Below the pieces are notes generated by a model. That model ran no database searches. It was not told the origin of the DNA and saw nothing but the letters and a program-made list of their open reading frames with translations. From assembly GCA_964016985.1 (NCBI GenBank), contig OZ024823.1, positions 31,688,104 through 31,752,103 of the forward strand: a stretch of 64,000 bases of DNA. The letters are read 5' to 3'. Numbering within the stretch: the stretch's first letter is position 1; each line of letters opens with the position of its first letter. A program made the position numbers and the translations under genes. The stretch comes from Anodontia alba. Lineage: Eukaryota; Mollusca; Bivalvia; Lucinida; Lucinidae. Below, piece after piece: positions 10,576 to 20,189 of this stretch.

Positions 10576-13500
10576 TCATGCTCTGGACAAGGCATCAGGA
10601 ATAATATTATCTTTTCCCCTGATATGCCTGATGTCAAGATTGTATTCCTGTAACAACAGACTCCATCTGAGCAACCTCTGATTCTTGTTTTTCATCTTAT
10701 GGATGAAAGTCAGTGGATTGTGATCACTGAAAACAACAATAGGTGAGGACGAAGAAGTCAGATAAACTTCAAAATGTTGAAGAGCAAGAATGAGAGACAA
10801 ACATTCTTTCTCTACTGTAGAATAATTCTTTTGATGTTTGTTAAACTTTTTGGAAAAGTAACAAACTGGATGATCCACACCATTGTCATCCTCTTGCAGT
10901 AATACACCACCTGCACCAACATCACTCGCATCTACTGCTAACTTGAATTCTTTATTAAAATTCGGTGCCAAGAGAACCGGCTCACTTCTCAGTATGGCTT
11001 TCAGTTTATCAAAGGCATTCTGACAATCACTGGTCCACTTAAACCTCATTCTTATACTAAGTAAATTAGTCAGTGGCTCAGCAATGACAGAAAAATTATT
11101 ACAGAATTTTCTGTAATAACCGGCCATACCAAGAAACCTCATCAGTTGTCTTTTGCCTGTGGGCACCGGAAAATTTGAAATAGCTTCAACTTTAGCCTCT
11201 ATAGGTTTAACCTGACCATGACCCACAACATGTCCTAGAAATGTTAAAGTTGCATGACAGAATTCACTTTTAGCAAGGTTTATTGTCAATTTTGCTTCAC
11301 TTAGTTTATCAAAGAATGCTTTGATAGTTCCAAGATGGTGATTCCATTCATCACTGTATATGATGGCATCATCGATGTAAGCATCGCAATGCTCGATTCC
11401 AGCTATTATGGTGTTGATTAAGCGTTGAAATGTTGCTGGAGAGTTTTTCATTCCGAAAGGCATTACTTTATAGTGATATAATCTATCAGGAGTAACAAAT
11501 GCTGAGATCTCTTTGGCTCTTTCTGTGAGAGGAATTTGCCAAAATCCTTTCAGAAGATCAAATTTAGTTATATATTTTGAATTTCCAACTTTGTCAATAC
11601 AGTCATCCATTCTTGGTATGGGAAAAGTGTCTGTTTTACTCAAATTATTGACCTTCCTGTAATCGGTGCACATCCGATATGTTCCATCAGGTTTTGGCAC
11701 AAGAATGCAAGGTGAACTCCATTCACTTTGACTTGGTTCAATGAAATCGTTGTCCAGCAAATACTGAATTTCCTCCTTAAGATATTTTTGTTTTGTTGGG
11801 TTCATTCTATATGGATGTTGTTTGACAGGTTGTGAGTCCTCAACATTCACATCATGATAAATTTTGTCAGTCCTTGTAGGAATGTCCGGAAATAAGTGTT
11901 CATATTGATAAATTAGCTGTTTCAGTTCTTTTCTTTGGACTGGATCTAGGTGTGAAAGTTTCTGGTCGAGATCCTTTAGAATGTCAGAATTCTGAAGTTT
12001 TGATGAAGCAGGATCAGATTTGATGAAGTTCATGTCTTCAGAGTTCATTTCACTTTGTTCCTGAGGGACTGAACTAACAACACTAATTGGTGTAACAGAA
12101 GAGCTATCCCTATCTATGTATTGTTTAAGCATGTTAACATGACATAACTGTTTTTGTTTGCGTCTCCCAGGAGTGTTAACAATGTAATTTACATCACTAA
12201 TCTGTTTATCTACAGTGTAAGGGCCGTAATATCTGGCTTGCAAAGGTTTGCCAGGAATAGGCAAAAGAGCAAGTACCCTATCTCCAGGCATGAATTTTCT
12301 TTCTTTTGCATTTTCATCATACCAGCGTTTCATTTTCCTTTGTGCTGACTTAAGATTGGTCCGAGCAGCCTCACAAGCTTTAGACAGTCTGTCTTTAAAA
12401 TCTGATACATACTGAAGTAAGTTCAGAGAACTGTCATCATTTGAGAGAAATTTCTCTTTCAAAAGTTTCAAAGGTCCACGCACAGTGTGGCCAAATACCA
12501 GCTCAAATGGGCTGAAACCAAGAGATTCCTGAACAGATTCTCTAACGGCAAACAACAACAAATGAATGCCTTCATCCCAATCTTTTCCAGTGTCAAAGCA
12601 GTATGACCTGATCATATTTTTCAGTGTCTGATGAAATCTTTCAAGGGCACCTTGACTTTCAGGATGGTAAGGTGATGATTTAAATTGAGTAATTCCCAAC
12701 TCATGCATGACCTGTTGAAAAATTCCTGACATGAAATTTGAGCCCTGATCCGACTGAACAGACTTTGGAAGGCCTACAAATGTGAAAAACTTTACCAAAG
12801 CCTTAACAATATTCTTTGTTTTAATATTCCGAAGTGGAATGGCTTCTGGGAAACGTGTAGAAGCACACATTATAGTGAGAAGATACTCATGGCCTGCCTT
12901 GGTTTTAGGCAAGGGACCAACACAGTCAATAATTATTCTGCTAAAAGGTTCATCAAAAGCAGGTATGGGCTGTAAATGAGCTTTTGGTATTGTCTGGTTG
13001 GGTTTTCCTACCATCTGACAAGTATGGCAAGATTTACAAAATTGAGAAACGTCAGATTTTAACCCTGGCCAGTAAAAATGGTTAAGAATTTTGTGATAGG
13101 TCTTGTTTACACCTAAATGACCTGACATGGGAGTCTCATGGGCCAAGTTTAAAATTTCAGGGCGATAAACCCTTGGAACCACTATTTGGTGGTTAACAGT
13201 CCACTCGTTTTCTGCTGAGACATCAGGAGGACGCCATTTTCTCATTAAAATGTCATTTTTGACATAAAAACAGACTGGGACTTGATCTATTTCTTTCTCA
13301 TCTAAAGCCCTTTCAAGCAAAGGCAAAATTTCAGGATCATTATGCTGTTCCTTACAAAGCTGTGACCTTGACACCAAGTCATGACCTTGACCTTGGTCAT
13401 TTAATACTGAAGAGTAATGACTGGACTCTGACTTGTCAGTTAAGTCTGTCTGCTTGCCAGACAGGCTGGGTGAAAGAGAATTTATAATCTCGTCTGTAAA

Positions 13501-15339
13501 AGACTGACCCAAAAAGGTATCAGTTAAATCAATTTCCCCATCATTCTGTTTTGCTTTCTTTGCCATGGCCCTTGTAACAGCACAAGATGGGTACAGATCA
13601 GGGATTTCCTGCTCAATGGGATCAGGTGGCTGATCAAGACAAGGTATAGTAGTCAAAAGTGGATTTACCACAACCTTATCTCCTGCTAAGTCATTGCCTA
13701 ACAGTAAGTGAACACCTTTAAAAGGTAAAGAAGGTCGAATACCAACAGCCACTAAACCAGTTACCAAGTCTGAGGATAAATAAATGTTATGAAGAGGAAC
13801 ATTAACAAATCCACACTCTACACCCTGAATAAGGACACTTGTCCCAGAAGAAGTCTTCTCAGAAAAAGGCAGAGTATCTGCTAAAATAAGGGATTGAGAA
13901 GCTCCAGTATCTCGTAAGATTTTAATTGGGGTAGACTGGGCATAGTCACTATTTAGTGACACAAAACCATCTGATAAGAATGGTTCATAAATCTCCATAA
14001 CAGAATCAGTCTCAGGCCTTTCGGTCTGGATAGGATCTTCCTCCTTAACACATGACTGTGGTTTTGACCGTAAAGAGGTAAGGCCAGTAGGTTTAAGCCC
14101 CTCTTGTTTTTCTTTCTTTCTTTTCAAATGTAAACATTCAGATATAATATGACCTGTCCTTTTGCAATAATTGCAAATTGGTTGAGATAAGGGATTTTGA
14201 TCTTTATTTTCACCAGAAGGTTTGGGTTTGGGAGTAATTGTTTGGCTATGACTACCAGGTGGATTACTAGGACTATGTTTGGATCCTGAATGTGGGAAAA
14301 ATGGTCTTCTAGAGGGATTTGACTTATTTATAAAGGAAACTTTATGTGTTAAAGCATAATCGTCTGCAAGTCGAGCTGCAGCTTCCAAAGTTTCAACCTG
14401 TTTCTCATCTAAAAAGGACTTAATGTCTGAATTTATGCACCTTTTGAACTCCTCTACAAGCATGAGCTGCCTAAGTTTTTCATGATCAGAGCCAATTTTT
14501 TTCGAAGAACACCACCTGTCAAATAACTGTTCTTTAGTTCTAGCAAATTCAACATGGGTCTGCTCATTTTCTTTCTTACAGTTCCTAAATTTTTGCCTGT
14601 AAGCCTCAGGGACCAACTCATAAGCCTTAAGAATTAATTCCTTTACAGTATCATAACTGGAGCTCTGCTGGACAGTCAGCTGAGTATAAATTTCTCGAGC
14701 CTTCCCAATTATAACACTTTGCAAAAGCAAGGTCCAATGCTCCTTTGGCCATTTTAAATTTTCTGCTACTTTTTCAAAATGAAGAAAATATTTGTCAACC
14801 TCTTTTTCTTGAAAAGGGGGAACTAATCTGATGTGTTTGGTAATGTCAAAATGAACGCCAGAGTCTAAAGGTTGCCGTTTTACCGTCATATTTTGCATTT
14901 CTAATTCTTTCATTCTTAATTCTGTATCAAATTTTAATTTTTCCCTTTCTATCTGCATTTGTCTTTCTTTTTCTTTCTCCCTCTCTTCCATTTCCATTCT
15001 TTCTTTCTGCACTCTTTCTTCCATTTCCATTCTTTCCTTCTGCATTTGTCTTTCTTGTTCTAATCTTAATTTTTCTAACTCAATTTGCTTCTGAATTTCA
15101 AGCTCTCGTATATGCAAACCTGTCTGAGTTACGAGAACAAGAGACAAAGCAGAAGAATCAAGAATTTCCTTATCAACCAAAAATTGAACCAAAATATTTT
15201 TTATTTCCTGTTTTAACATGGACTTGTTGACGGTAGTCAATTCATAGTGAGCAGCAATATCCAACAAATCAGACTTTTTGGCCAAATCTAACAGCTCCTG
15301 CGAAGGCGCAGTGATAAAAGCTTGAAGGTCAAATGACAT
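10576..15339 (-). CDS. Gag-Pol polyprotein with integrase ahead of RT
   Basis: 1,587 codons, uninterrupted, start ATG at 15339. Residues 80-150 form a charged, repetitive coiled coil. Residues 170-332 are capsid-like with a SCAN-related stretch (EAYRQKFRN, LMLVEEFKRC, 245-328). Zinc knuckle CX2CX4HX4C is at C389, C392, H397, C402. Aspartic protease DTGAS is at 477-481. Integrase: H734/H741 and C771/C774 zinc site, catalytic D805, D864, E900 (D,D35E spacing exact), GPY/F module near 1038. RT: KPDGTYRMCTDYRKVN at ~1216, Asp1261, YIDD at 1321-1324. RNase H: D1470, E1510, D1539. There is no stop or frameshift between gag and pol, so all products would come from one precursor cleaved by its protease. 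All catalytic residues I can check are present, so it may be active. The gene order points to the Gmr1-like clade. Confidence 0.95.
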   Translation of the reverse strand: MSFDLQAFITAPSQELLDLAKKSDLLDIAAHYELTTVNKSMLKQEIKNILVQFLVDKEILDSSALSLVLVTQTGLHIRELEIQKQIELEKLRLEQERQMQKERMEMEERVQKERMEMEEREKEKERQMQIEREKLKFDTELRMKELEMQNMTVKRQPLDSGVHFDITKHIRLVPPFQEKEVDKYFLHFEKVAENLKWPKEHWTLLLQSVIIGKAREIYTQLTVQQSSSYDTVKELILKAYELVPEAYRQKFRNCKKENEQTHVEFARTKEQLFDRWCSSKKIGSDHEKLRQLMLVEEFKRCINSDIKSFLDEKQVETLEAAARLADDYALTHKVSFINKSNPSRRPFFPHSGSKHSPSNPPGSHSQTITPKPKPSGENKDQNPLSQPICNYCKRTGHIISECLHLKRKKEKQEGLKPTGLTSLRSKPQSCVKEEDPIQTERPETDSVMEIYEPFLSDGFVSLNSDYAQSTPIKILRDTGASQSLILADTLPFSEKTSSGTSVLIQGVECGFVNVPLHNIYLSSDLVTGLVAVGIRPSLPFKGVHLLLGNDLAGDKVVVNPLLTTIPCLDQPPDPIEQEIPDLYPSCAVTRAMAKKAKQNDGEIDLTDTFLGQSFTDEIINSLSPSLSGKQTDLTDKSESSHYSSVLNDQGQGHDLVSRSQLCKEQHNDPEILPLLERALDEKEIDQVPVCFYVKNDILMRKWRPPDVSAENEWTVNHQIVVPRVYRPEILNLAHETPMSGHLGVNKTYHKILNHFYWPGLKSDVSQFCKSCHTCQMVGKPNQTIPKAHLQPIPAFDEPFSRIIIDCVGPLPKTKAGHEYLLTIMCASTRFPEAIPLRNIKTKNIVKALVKFFTFVGLPKSVQSDQGSNFMSGIFQQVMHELGITQFKSSPYHPESQGALERFHQTLKNMIRSYCFDTGKDWDEGIHLLLFAVRESVQESLGFSPFELVFGHTVRGPLKLLKEKFLSNDDSSLNLLQYVSDFKDRLSKACEAARTNLKSAQRKMKRWYDENAKERKFMPGDRVLALLPIPGKPLQARYYGPYTVDKQISDVNYIVNTPGRRKQKQLCHVNMLKQYIDRDSSSVTPISVVSSVPQEQSEMNSEDMNFIKSDPASSKLQNSDILKDLDQKLSHLDPVQRKELKQLIYQYEHLFPDIPTRTDKIYHDVNVEDSQPVKQHPYRMNPTKQKYLKEEIQYLLDNDFIEPSQSEWSSPCILVPKPDGTYRMCTDYRKVNNLSKTDTFPIPRMDDCIDKVGNSKYITKFDLLKGFWQIPLTERAKEISAFVTPDRLYHYKVMPFGMKNSPATFQRLINTIIAGIEHCDAYIDDAIIYSDEWNHHLGTIKAFFDKLSEAKLTINLAKSEFCHATLTFLGHVVGHGQVKPIEAKVEAISNFPVPTGKRQLMRFLGMAGYYRKFCNNFSVIAEPLTNLLSIRMRFKWTSDCQNAFDKLKAILRSEPVLLAPNFNKEFKLAVDASDVGAGGVLLQEDDNGVDHPVCYFSKKFNKHQKNYSTVEKECLSLILALQHFEVYLTSSSSPIVVFSDHNPLTFIHKMKNKNQRLLRWSLLLQEYNLDIRHIRGKDNIIPDALSRA

Positions 15340-15560
15340 GATTGCTTTTTGCTGGTTTTATCAAGTAGATTTTCAATCAGAGTTTATTTATTTTTTCAAA
15401 AGTCAATACTTGCTTTTTATGAAACAAATATTTTTATATTTACTGAGATTTTTTAAAAATCAGTACTTGTTTTATAGCAAACAAATATTTTTTTTCCTTA
15501 AAAATCAATATTTGTTTTCTTTAAAAAGCTCAAACTTGTTTTAGCTCAAGAAAATGTTCG
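15338..15560 (-). repeat. LTR-element leader with ~60-bp T/A-rich repeats
   Basis: Untranslated leader between primer site and gag ATG. It carries three to four degenerate copies of a unit containing caatatttgtttt / caaatattttt. The open frame on the opposite strand (15338-15544) is a by-product of the repeat. Confidence 0.6.
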
Positions 15561-15578
15561 ATCGCGGACGAGCCCCCA
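15561..15578 (-). promoter_or_regulatory. primer-binding site, tRNA-Pro type
   Basis: Minus strand TGGGGGCTCGTCCGCGAT, which as I recall differs at one position from the tRNA-Pro primer site of gammaretroviruses. It lies 5 nt inside the 5' LTR (gaaat spacer) instead of the usual 0-3. Confidence 0.85.
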
Positions 15579-15583
15579 ATTTC

Positions 15584-16177
15584 TGTTACGAGCCAGGCGT
15601 AACGAGAAAGAAATGAAAGTGAAACCAGCAATAAGCTTTAACTTATTAACAATATTTATTCACAAAAAAAATAAGACAAGATTCAAAACAGAAGAATGTA
15701 AGTAGACAGTACCTTTCAAGTTTATGTCACAAAGTCCATCTGAAATAATCCATGAGAATTTATAAAACAAATCCTTTGAATATCAGTTTCTGATCCCACA
15801 ATTTAATGTTCCTGAATTCAGAATTTAAGTCCAGAATGAATAAAATACTAAAGTAATCCAGTATAGAATAATTTCCAGTGAAAGTATACAAAGATGCCCA
15901 GATGAAAATCTGTTCTCCTTATATAATATCAAAGAAGGTTCTAGAAAAAGAATTTTCTACAAGCATCTCTTATTTTCCAGTTCCAATCAAGAAACTTCTA
16001 AATCTTCCATGACATTCCAAAAAGAACTCAGTCCAGAATCAAGGACGTAAACATCATGTTATTGTAAACATGTTGAACATTCCAGAAAGTTATTTTTGGA
16101 AACATTGTAAATAAAGCTATTTATGGAAACATAGTAAACATGTTGTTTAAAACAATTGAACACCCTGTTATATAACA
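15584..16177 (-). repeat. 5' LTR
   Basis: 594 bp, matching 9846-10439 apart from one noticed substitution near 15632. In element sense it begins TGTTATATAACAGGG and ends CGTAACA. It is followed on the plus strand by the ATAG duplication. Confidence 0.95.
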
Positions 16178-16181
16178 ATAG
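16178..16181 (+). repeat. target-site duplication ATAG (right)
   Basis: Matches 9842-9845. Confidence 0.9.
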
Positions 16182-17914
16182 ATTCAAATCCAAAAAAAGT
16201 GCCTCGGAATCGGAAGAATTTGCTCTATTTAATTGGAGTTCTGTAGGGTATATCCGGTCCACCATTTGGTCAAAGTAAATATTGTCAATATTTAATAAAT
16301 CATCAAGGTATCTTGAAGTTGAATTGAAAGACTCAATAATGTCAGCCTGATTTTCACGTGAGAGAAACTTCATGAAATCTCTCTCATAACAAAAAAGAAA
16401 CAAATCTGCAACACGAAGAGCACAATTTGTTCCCATTGGAATACCAATAGTTTGCCTATAAAGTTTAGTTCCAAATCTAATAAAACTATTATCCAAAAGA
16501 TAAACAAGGGCATCACAGACTTTTTGACACGACCATAAATTGTGATTATTATATACATCAGAAGTGAAAAAAGCACATTCTTCGTTGCAAGCCAAACATT
16601 GGGTATTCCCCCGAATAAACGTTCGGTTTATTAAATCAATAAGTTTATCTTTTATAAGATGATGAGGTAACGTAGTATACAGTGTAGAAAAATCATATGT
16701 AGACAATTTAGAAGCCTGAAACTTTTTAGATTTAAATTTATTGAGAACATCATTAGAATTTTTAATTGACCAAAATAGTTAATTCCGTCCCTTTCGTAAA
16801 TAGTATCATAGTATCTAATCCAATGTTTTTTATCAGCAGTAAGGCACGAAGTTAGCAGTTTGGACAAAACAGTAGTCGTACATGAGCTAGAATTAGCAAT
16901 GAAACGTGTTTTATAAGGTCGTTTATGAAGTTTCGGTAACCAATATAACGTAGAAAGTCTGTCTTGCTTTTCTTTAATACTCACTGCAAACTTAGCAGTA
17001 ATATCGATAGAATGGGTATTGACAATAGATCTCTCGTCGGTAGAAATCCGTTCATATGTTTTGGTACTACCAAGTTCTTGTATTAGAGTATTGATATAAT
17101 AAAGTCGTCACACAACAACAACATTATTAGCAGCTTTATCAGCTGGAGCCAAAACATACTTCCTATGAAATTCTTGGATACCTTGTTTCAAATATCGAAA
17201 AGATAATTTAGACTTAGGAGGGAGAAGATCAAGGTTATAAGAGTAAAATAACACACGTTCATCAATGATCTTAAAAATCTTTAATTTCCAATTATTTAAA
17301 GCATTAGACTCAACATGCTCTCGTTTACACCAACGCGTACAATAATCATTTAAAGCACTGGCAATTGTTTCCTGACATTTATTGAAATCAAAGTGGGCCG
17401 GGAATCTATATTTAGGTCCTTTTGAAATAACTGAACGGATTCGTGAATCAGTTATAATCTTCAAGTTACCAGTGACATTATGACCCGCTGGTTGATAACA
17501 AAATTTAGAATCTTTACAATCTCAAGAATCAGGGGAACTAGTTTCAATATCAAGATCAGAAACTAATTTATTGAAATTAAGTATAGTATTACGGATAGGT
17601 TTGTTATATTTATAACAAATAATAGGAGATTCCGTGTTTTCGAAATATGAAGGTATAGCTGATATAACATTATTATCTCGAAATATGCTAGATAAATCTA
17701 TGAATTCAATACCTTTATTAATGAATGGAATTTTGATGAAGTGTCTAATGTGGTTAATTTCAGAATCAATGTAAGGACGAAGAGCATGTTGAGTATAACA
17801 TCTAGTAAGGAGAGCTGCTTCATACAAATCATGTTTTCTATCATAAAATTTATTCGCCTCATCATCTAACTTAAGTAATGAAGAAACAGACAGTGAAGCT
17901 AGTTTTGAAAGCAT
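16182..17914 (-). pseudogene. Penelope-like RT, N-terminal part and RT core
   Basis: Pieces in order on the minus strand: 17914-17522 (SKLASLSVSSLLKLDDEANK), an in-frame stop, then PAGHNVTGNLKIITDSRIRS, 17464-17108 (FHRKYVLAPADKAANNVVVV), a frameshift, YWLPKLHKRPYKTRFIANSS (16984-16800), another frameshift near 16780, STYDFSTLYTTLPHHLIKD (RT motif A), YRQTIGIPMGTNCA (motif B) and SRYLDDLLNID (motif C, YLDD) up to LFLDLNL at the LTR insertion. The motif set resembles Penelope-like/RT_like proteins common in molluscs and cnidarians. It has one stop and two frameshifts besides the insertion, so the copy was probably dead before or soon after the LTR element arrived. Confidence 0.75.
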
Positions 17915-18364
17915 TTGATGACGTCAAGAATTTAAGAGAATATTAAAATCAAAAAGAGATAAGACAGTTTTATGTTTTCGTTTAAAATTGCCATTTTTGC
18001 GCTTACCATGGGATTTTCCCAAGCGAGGTAATCGAAATGCTAAAAGGACTGAAAAACACAAAAACAAAATGCCACAAGGTAAGACATAAAACAAATCGCC
18101 TCGTAGAATAAACCACATAAGATTAACACCGGGACCACCGCTTTAGAACGGTCAGTAGAATAAACCACAAGCCTCAATAAGAACTAGAGCATCTCATTCC
18201 TATAAGTTCAGATAGATCCCTGCATCAAGTTACTTACCTAAAACTGTACGTCATTGGATTTTCTTCCACCACTTTAGCGGTTTGGTACTTTTCAAACGGG
18301 AGCTTAGCACCATGTCACTCTAAATCTGTTCAGGGGCGATTGAATGCAAGTAGATTCTAAGGAT

Positions 18365-19102
18365 CTTTAGTGATGTGCTGTGCTGGCTGGGAATTCGTGG
18401 GCCCTAGTTCATTCAAGGAAGCTAGAGTTGACGGTATTGAAGGGTTGAAAAACATTCGACAAAACTTTTCGAATTATTATGGCTTTCCTATCATGCTTAT
18501 ACTTTTCTTCTATCTGTCCTATCATTTTGTCTCTTTTCTCTAAAGTTGTAACTCCCGCTCTACAATCGTCAGGTGTGGCGGACAGTGTGTACAGCATCAC
18601 GAAAACATGCCTATATAATTCTGATCCCCTTAAACCCCACTTTTATATAGTAAAACTGGGGTTTACAGCTGTATACATTATTTTTCTTATTTCTGCTCAA
18701 AAACATAGATTGTGGGTGCGCGTTAGAACCGCCTCGGCGAGGCGGTTCTAACGAGTACACACACTCTATGTTTTGAGCAGAAATATGAAAACTATAAGAT
18801 TTTTTTTATCTGAAAATTTTAACTTTTTGGAGGTGAAATTTTATATATAATTGAATAGGCATGTTTTCGTAATGTGTGCTGTGCTGGCTGGGAATTCGTG
18901 GGCCCTAGTTCATTCAAGGAAGCTAGAGTTGACGGGATTGAAGGGTTGAAAAACATTCGACCAAACTTTCCAAATTCTTCTGGCTTTCCTGTCATGTCTT
19001 ATACTTTTATTCTGTCTGTCCTATCATTTTTTTTCTCTTGTCTCTAAAGTCGCAACCCCAGCGCTACAATCGTCAAGTGTGACGGACAGTGTGTACAGAA
19101 CA
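18365..19102. repeat. ~225-bp direct duplication flanking an M1 element
   Basis: 18371-18594 and 18876-19102 are near-identical, both running from tgctgtgctggctgggaatt to acggacagtgtgtacag. The 280-bp M1 copy lies exactly between them. The sequence itself is unrecognised. Confidence 0.85.
18595..18874 (+). mobile_element. M1 foldback element, copy 1
   Basis: Ends CATCACGAAAACATGCCTAT and GTTTTCGTAATG. The central hairpin tip gaaccgcctcggcgaggcggttc is intact, but one outer arm has drifted (gtgggtgcgcg versus gagtacacac). Lies between two direct repeats of 225 bp. Confidence 0.9.
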
Positions 19103-19760
19103 GATGTAGATGTAGCTCAGAAAAAATAACAATAACTGGAATAAAGTTAAGGCAATTTTGTTCTCAACATGTTTCTATGGTGCTCAGAGTAGTAGACTGA
19201 TCAGGGCTTTCGCTGTTCACATTAGGTTTCCGTGGCTTTCAGACTAGTCAAAGAGTCAACATGTAGTCTGACTAGTGCACTCGCTGCTTGTATTGTTTCT
19301 AAATATTTTGCTTGTAATCAGAAATATGTTTTTTTTTTTTCTGATGATCATAAAGGTTTTACCATATGCCATTGTCTGGTCAAAACGTTTGTGATGTTCT
19401 CTACTTTCTTCTTGATAATATCTTTATTCTTTTTGGGAATAAATTATACAAACAATTAGCGAGTACATCGATGAGTAAATAGTGCTCTCTTGTTGCAGAT
19501 CCATTTCTGTTTTGTGACGAAAGCGACTTTATATTATCCCCTTCTCACGAATGGCATGTAGATGTTATTGAAGCATTCAAATATGTTTTTTCAACTAAAC
19601 AAAGCTAATATCTTGTACCTTACTAAAGCCCCTTTTCAAAATTTAGATTTATGAACATCTAATTATATAGTCTGTACGAACATTTATAGCTTTGATTTTG
19701 ATATTGGTAATTACTGTTTATTGTTGTTGCTGGAGAACATTTTTCAGCTTATTCGTTTCA
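19103..19760. other. no feature recognised
   Basis: AT-rich sequence with short frames and no recognisable domain or repeat. Confidence 0.5.
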
Positions 19761-19770
19761 CTAGTGAATT

Positions 19771-19962
19771 TAACCCTTTCATCCCTGAATTTTCGCAATG
19801 GGCTCTTTCGTCTTTGAATTCGGACATGCCCATTGTTGCAAGTAGGGATATCTATATATCTAGAACCGGACAACAAACAGTGTGGATCCTCACGAGACGC
19901 CTCGTTATGAACCATCTCATCTGAATCTACACTGTTTTCCTAAAGTTAATGAGTGGACTCAT
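19771..19962. mobile_element. M2 hairpin element
   Basis: Core hairpin at 19874-19938 (caaacagtgtggatcc...ctacactgtttt) with a degraded tip. Outer left end is ttaaccctttcatccctgaa-type; the right end is unclear. Confidence 0.6.
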
Positions 19963-20189
19963 GAACTGATCAGACCAGATCAAGTTCTAAATATCAAAGG
20001 AAACGACGGACAAATATAATTAAACAGACACACAAAAAAAACAACAGATGACAAACAGAGATGGCAACCTTTTTCTCGAGAAGATGGAATCTCTGTTACC
20101 TAAACTTAACTGAATATATATTTAACTTACAAAGGTGTTAAAAGAAAGAAAAAACATTCGAAAATGAAACACTACAGAACATTTTACAA

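Larger units (their letters stand above)
9846..16177 (-). mobile_element. intact Gmr1-like Ty3/gypsy LTR retrotransposon
   Basis: Complete element of 6,332 bp: 594-bp LTRs (TGTTATATAACA...CGTAACA in element sense), a tRNA-Pro-type primer site, one gag-pol open frame, a polypurine tract and an ATAG target duplication. The LTRs are collinear; by eye I noticed one substitution (caacaagc versus caataagc), so the insertion is recent. The coding order is gag, protease, integrase, RT, RNase H. Most Ty3/gypsy elements have integrase last; the reversed order defines the Gmr1-like clade. No envelope-like frame is present. It interrupts the Penelope-like RT gene in the same transcriptional direction. 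Confidence 0.95.
8657..18173 (-). mobile_element. Penelope-like RT element with related sequence at both ends, host of the LTR element
   Basis: Minus-strand retroelement of ~3.2 kb once the 6.3-kb LTR insertion is subtracted. The two extremities are related: 18173-18020 and 8966-8657 both contain gtggtttattctac, the ggtcccggtgtta motif, tacgaggcgatttg and ttacctcgcttggg. Repeats at both ends recall the pseudo-LTRs of Penelope-like elements. Relics of the same family lie at 20190-20870, 21130-21410, 28540-29480, 30050-31260 and elsewhere. I see no GIY-YIG endonuclease motif between the RT C-terminus and the 3' end, so the clade assignment is tentative. Confidence 0.65.

Noticed and set aside
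15338..15544. Plus-strand 68-codon frame next to gag
   Set aside because: Antisense of the repetitive leader of the LTR element; no start context or domain.
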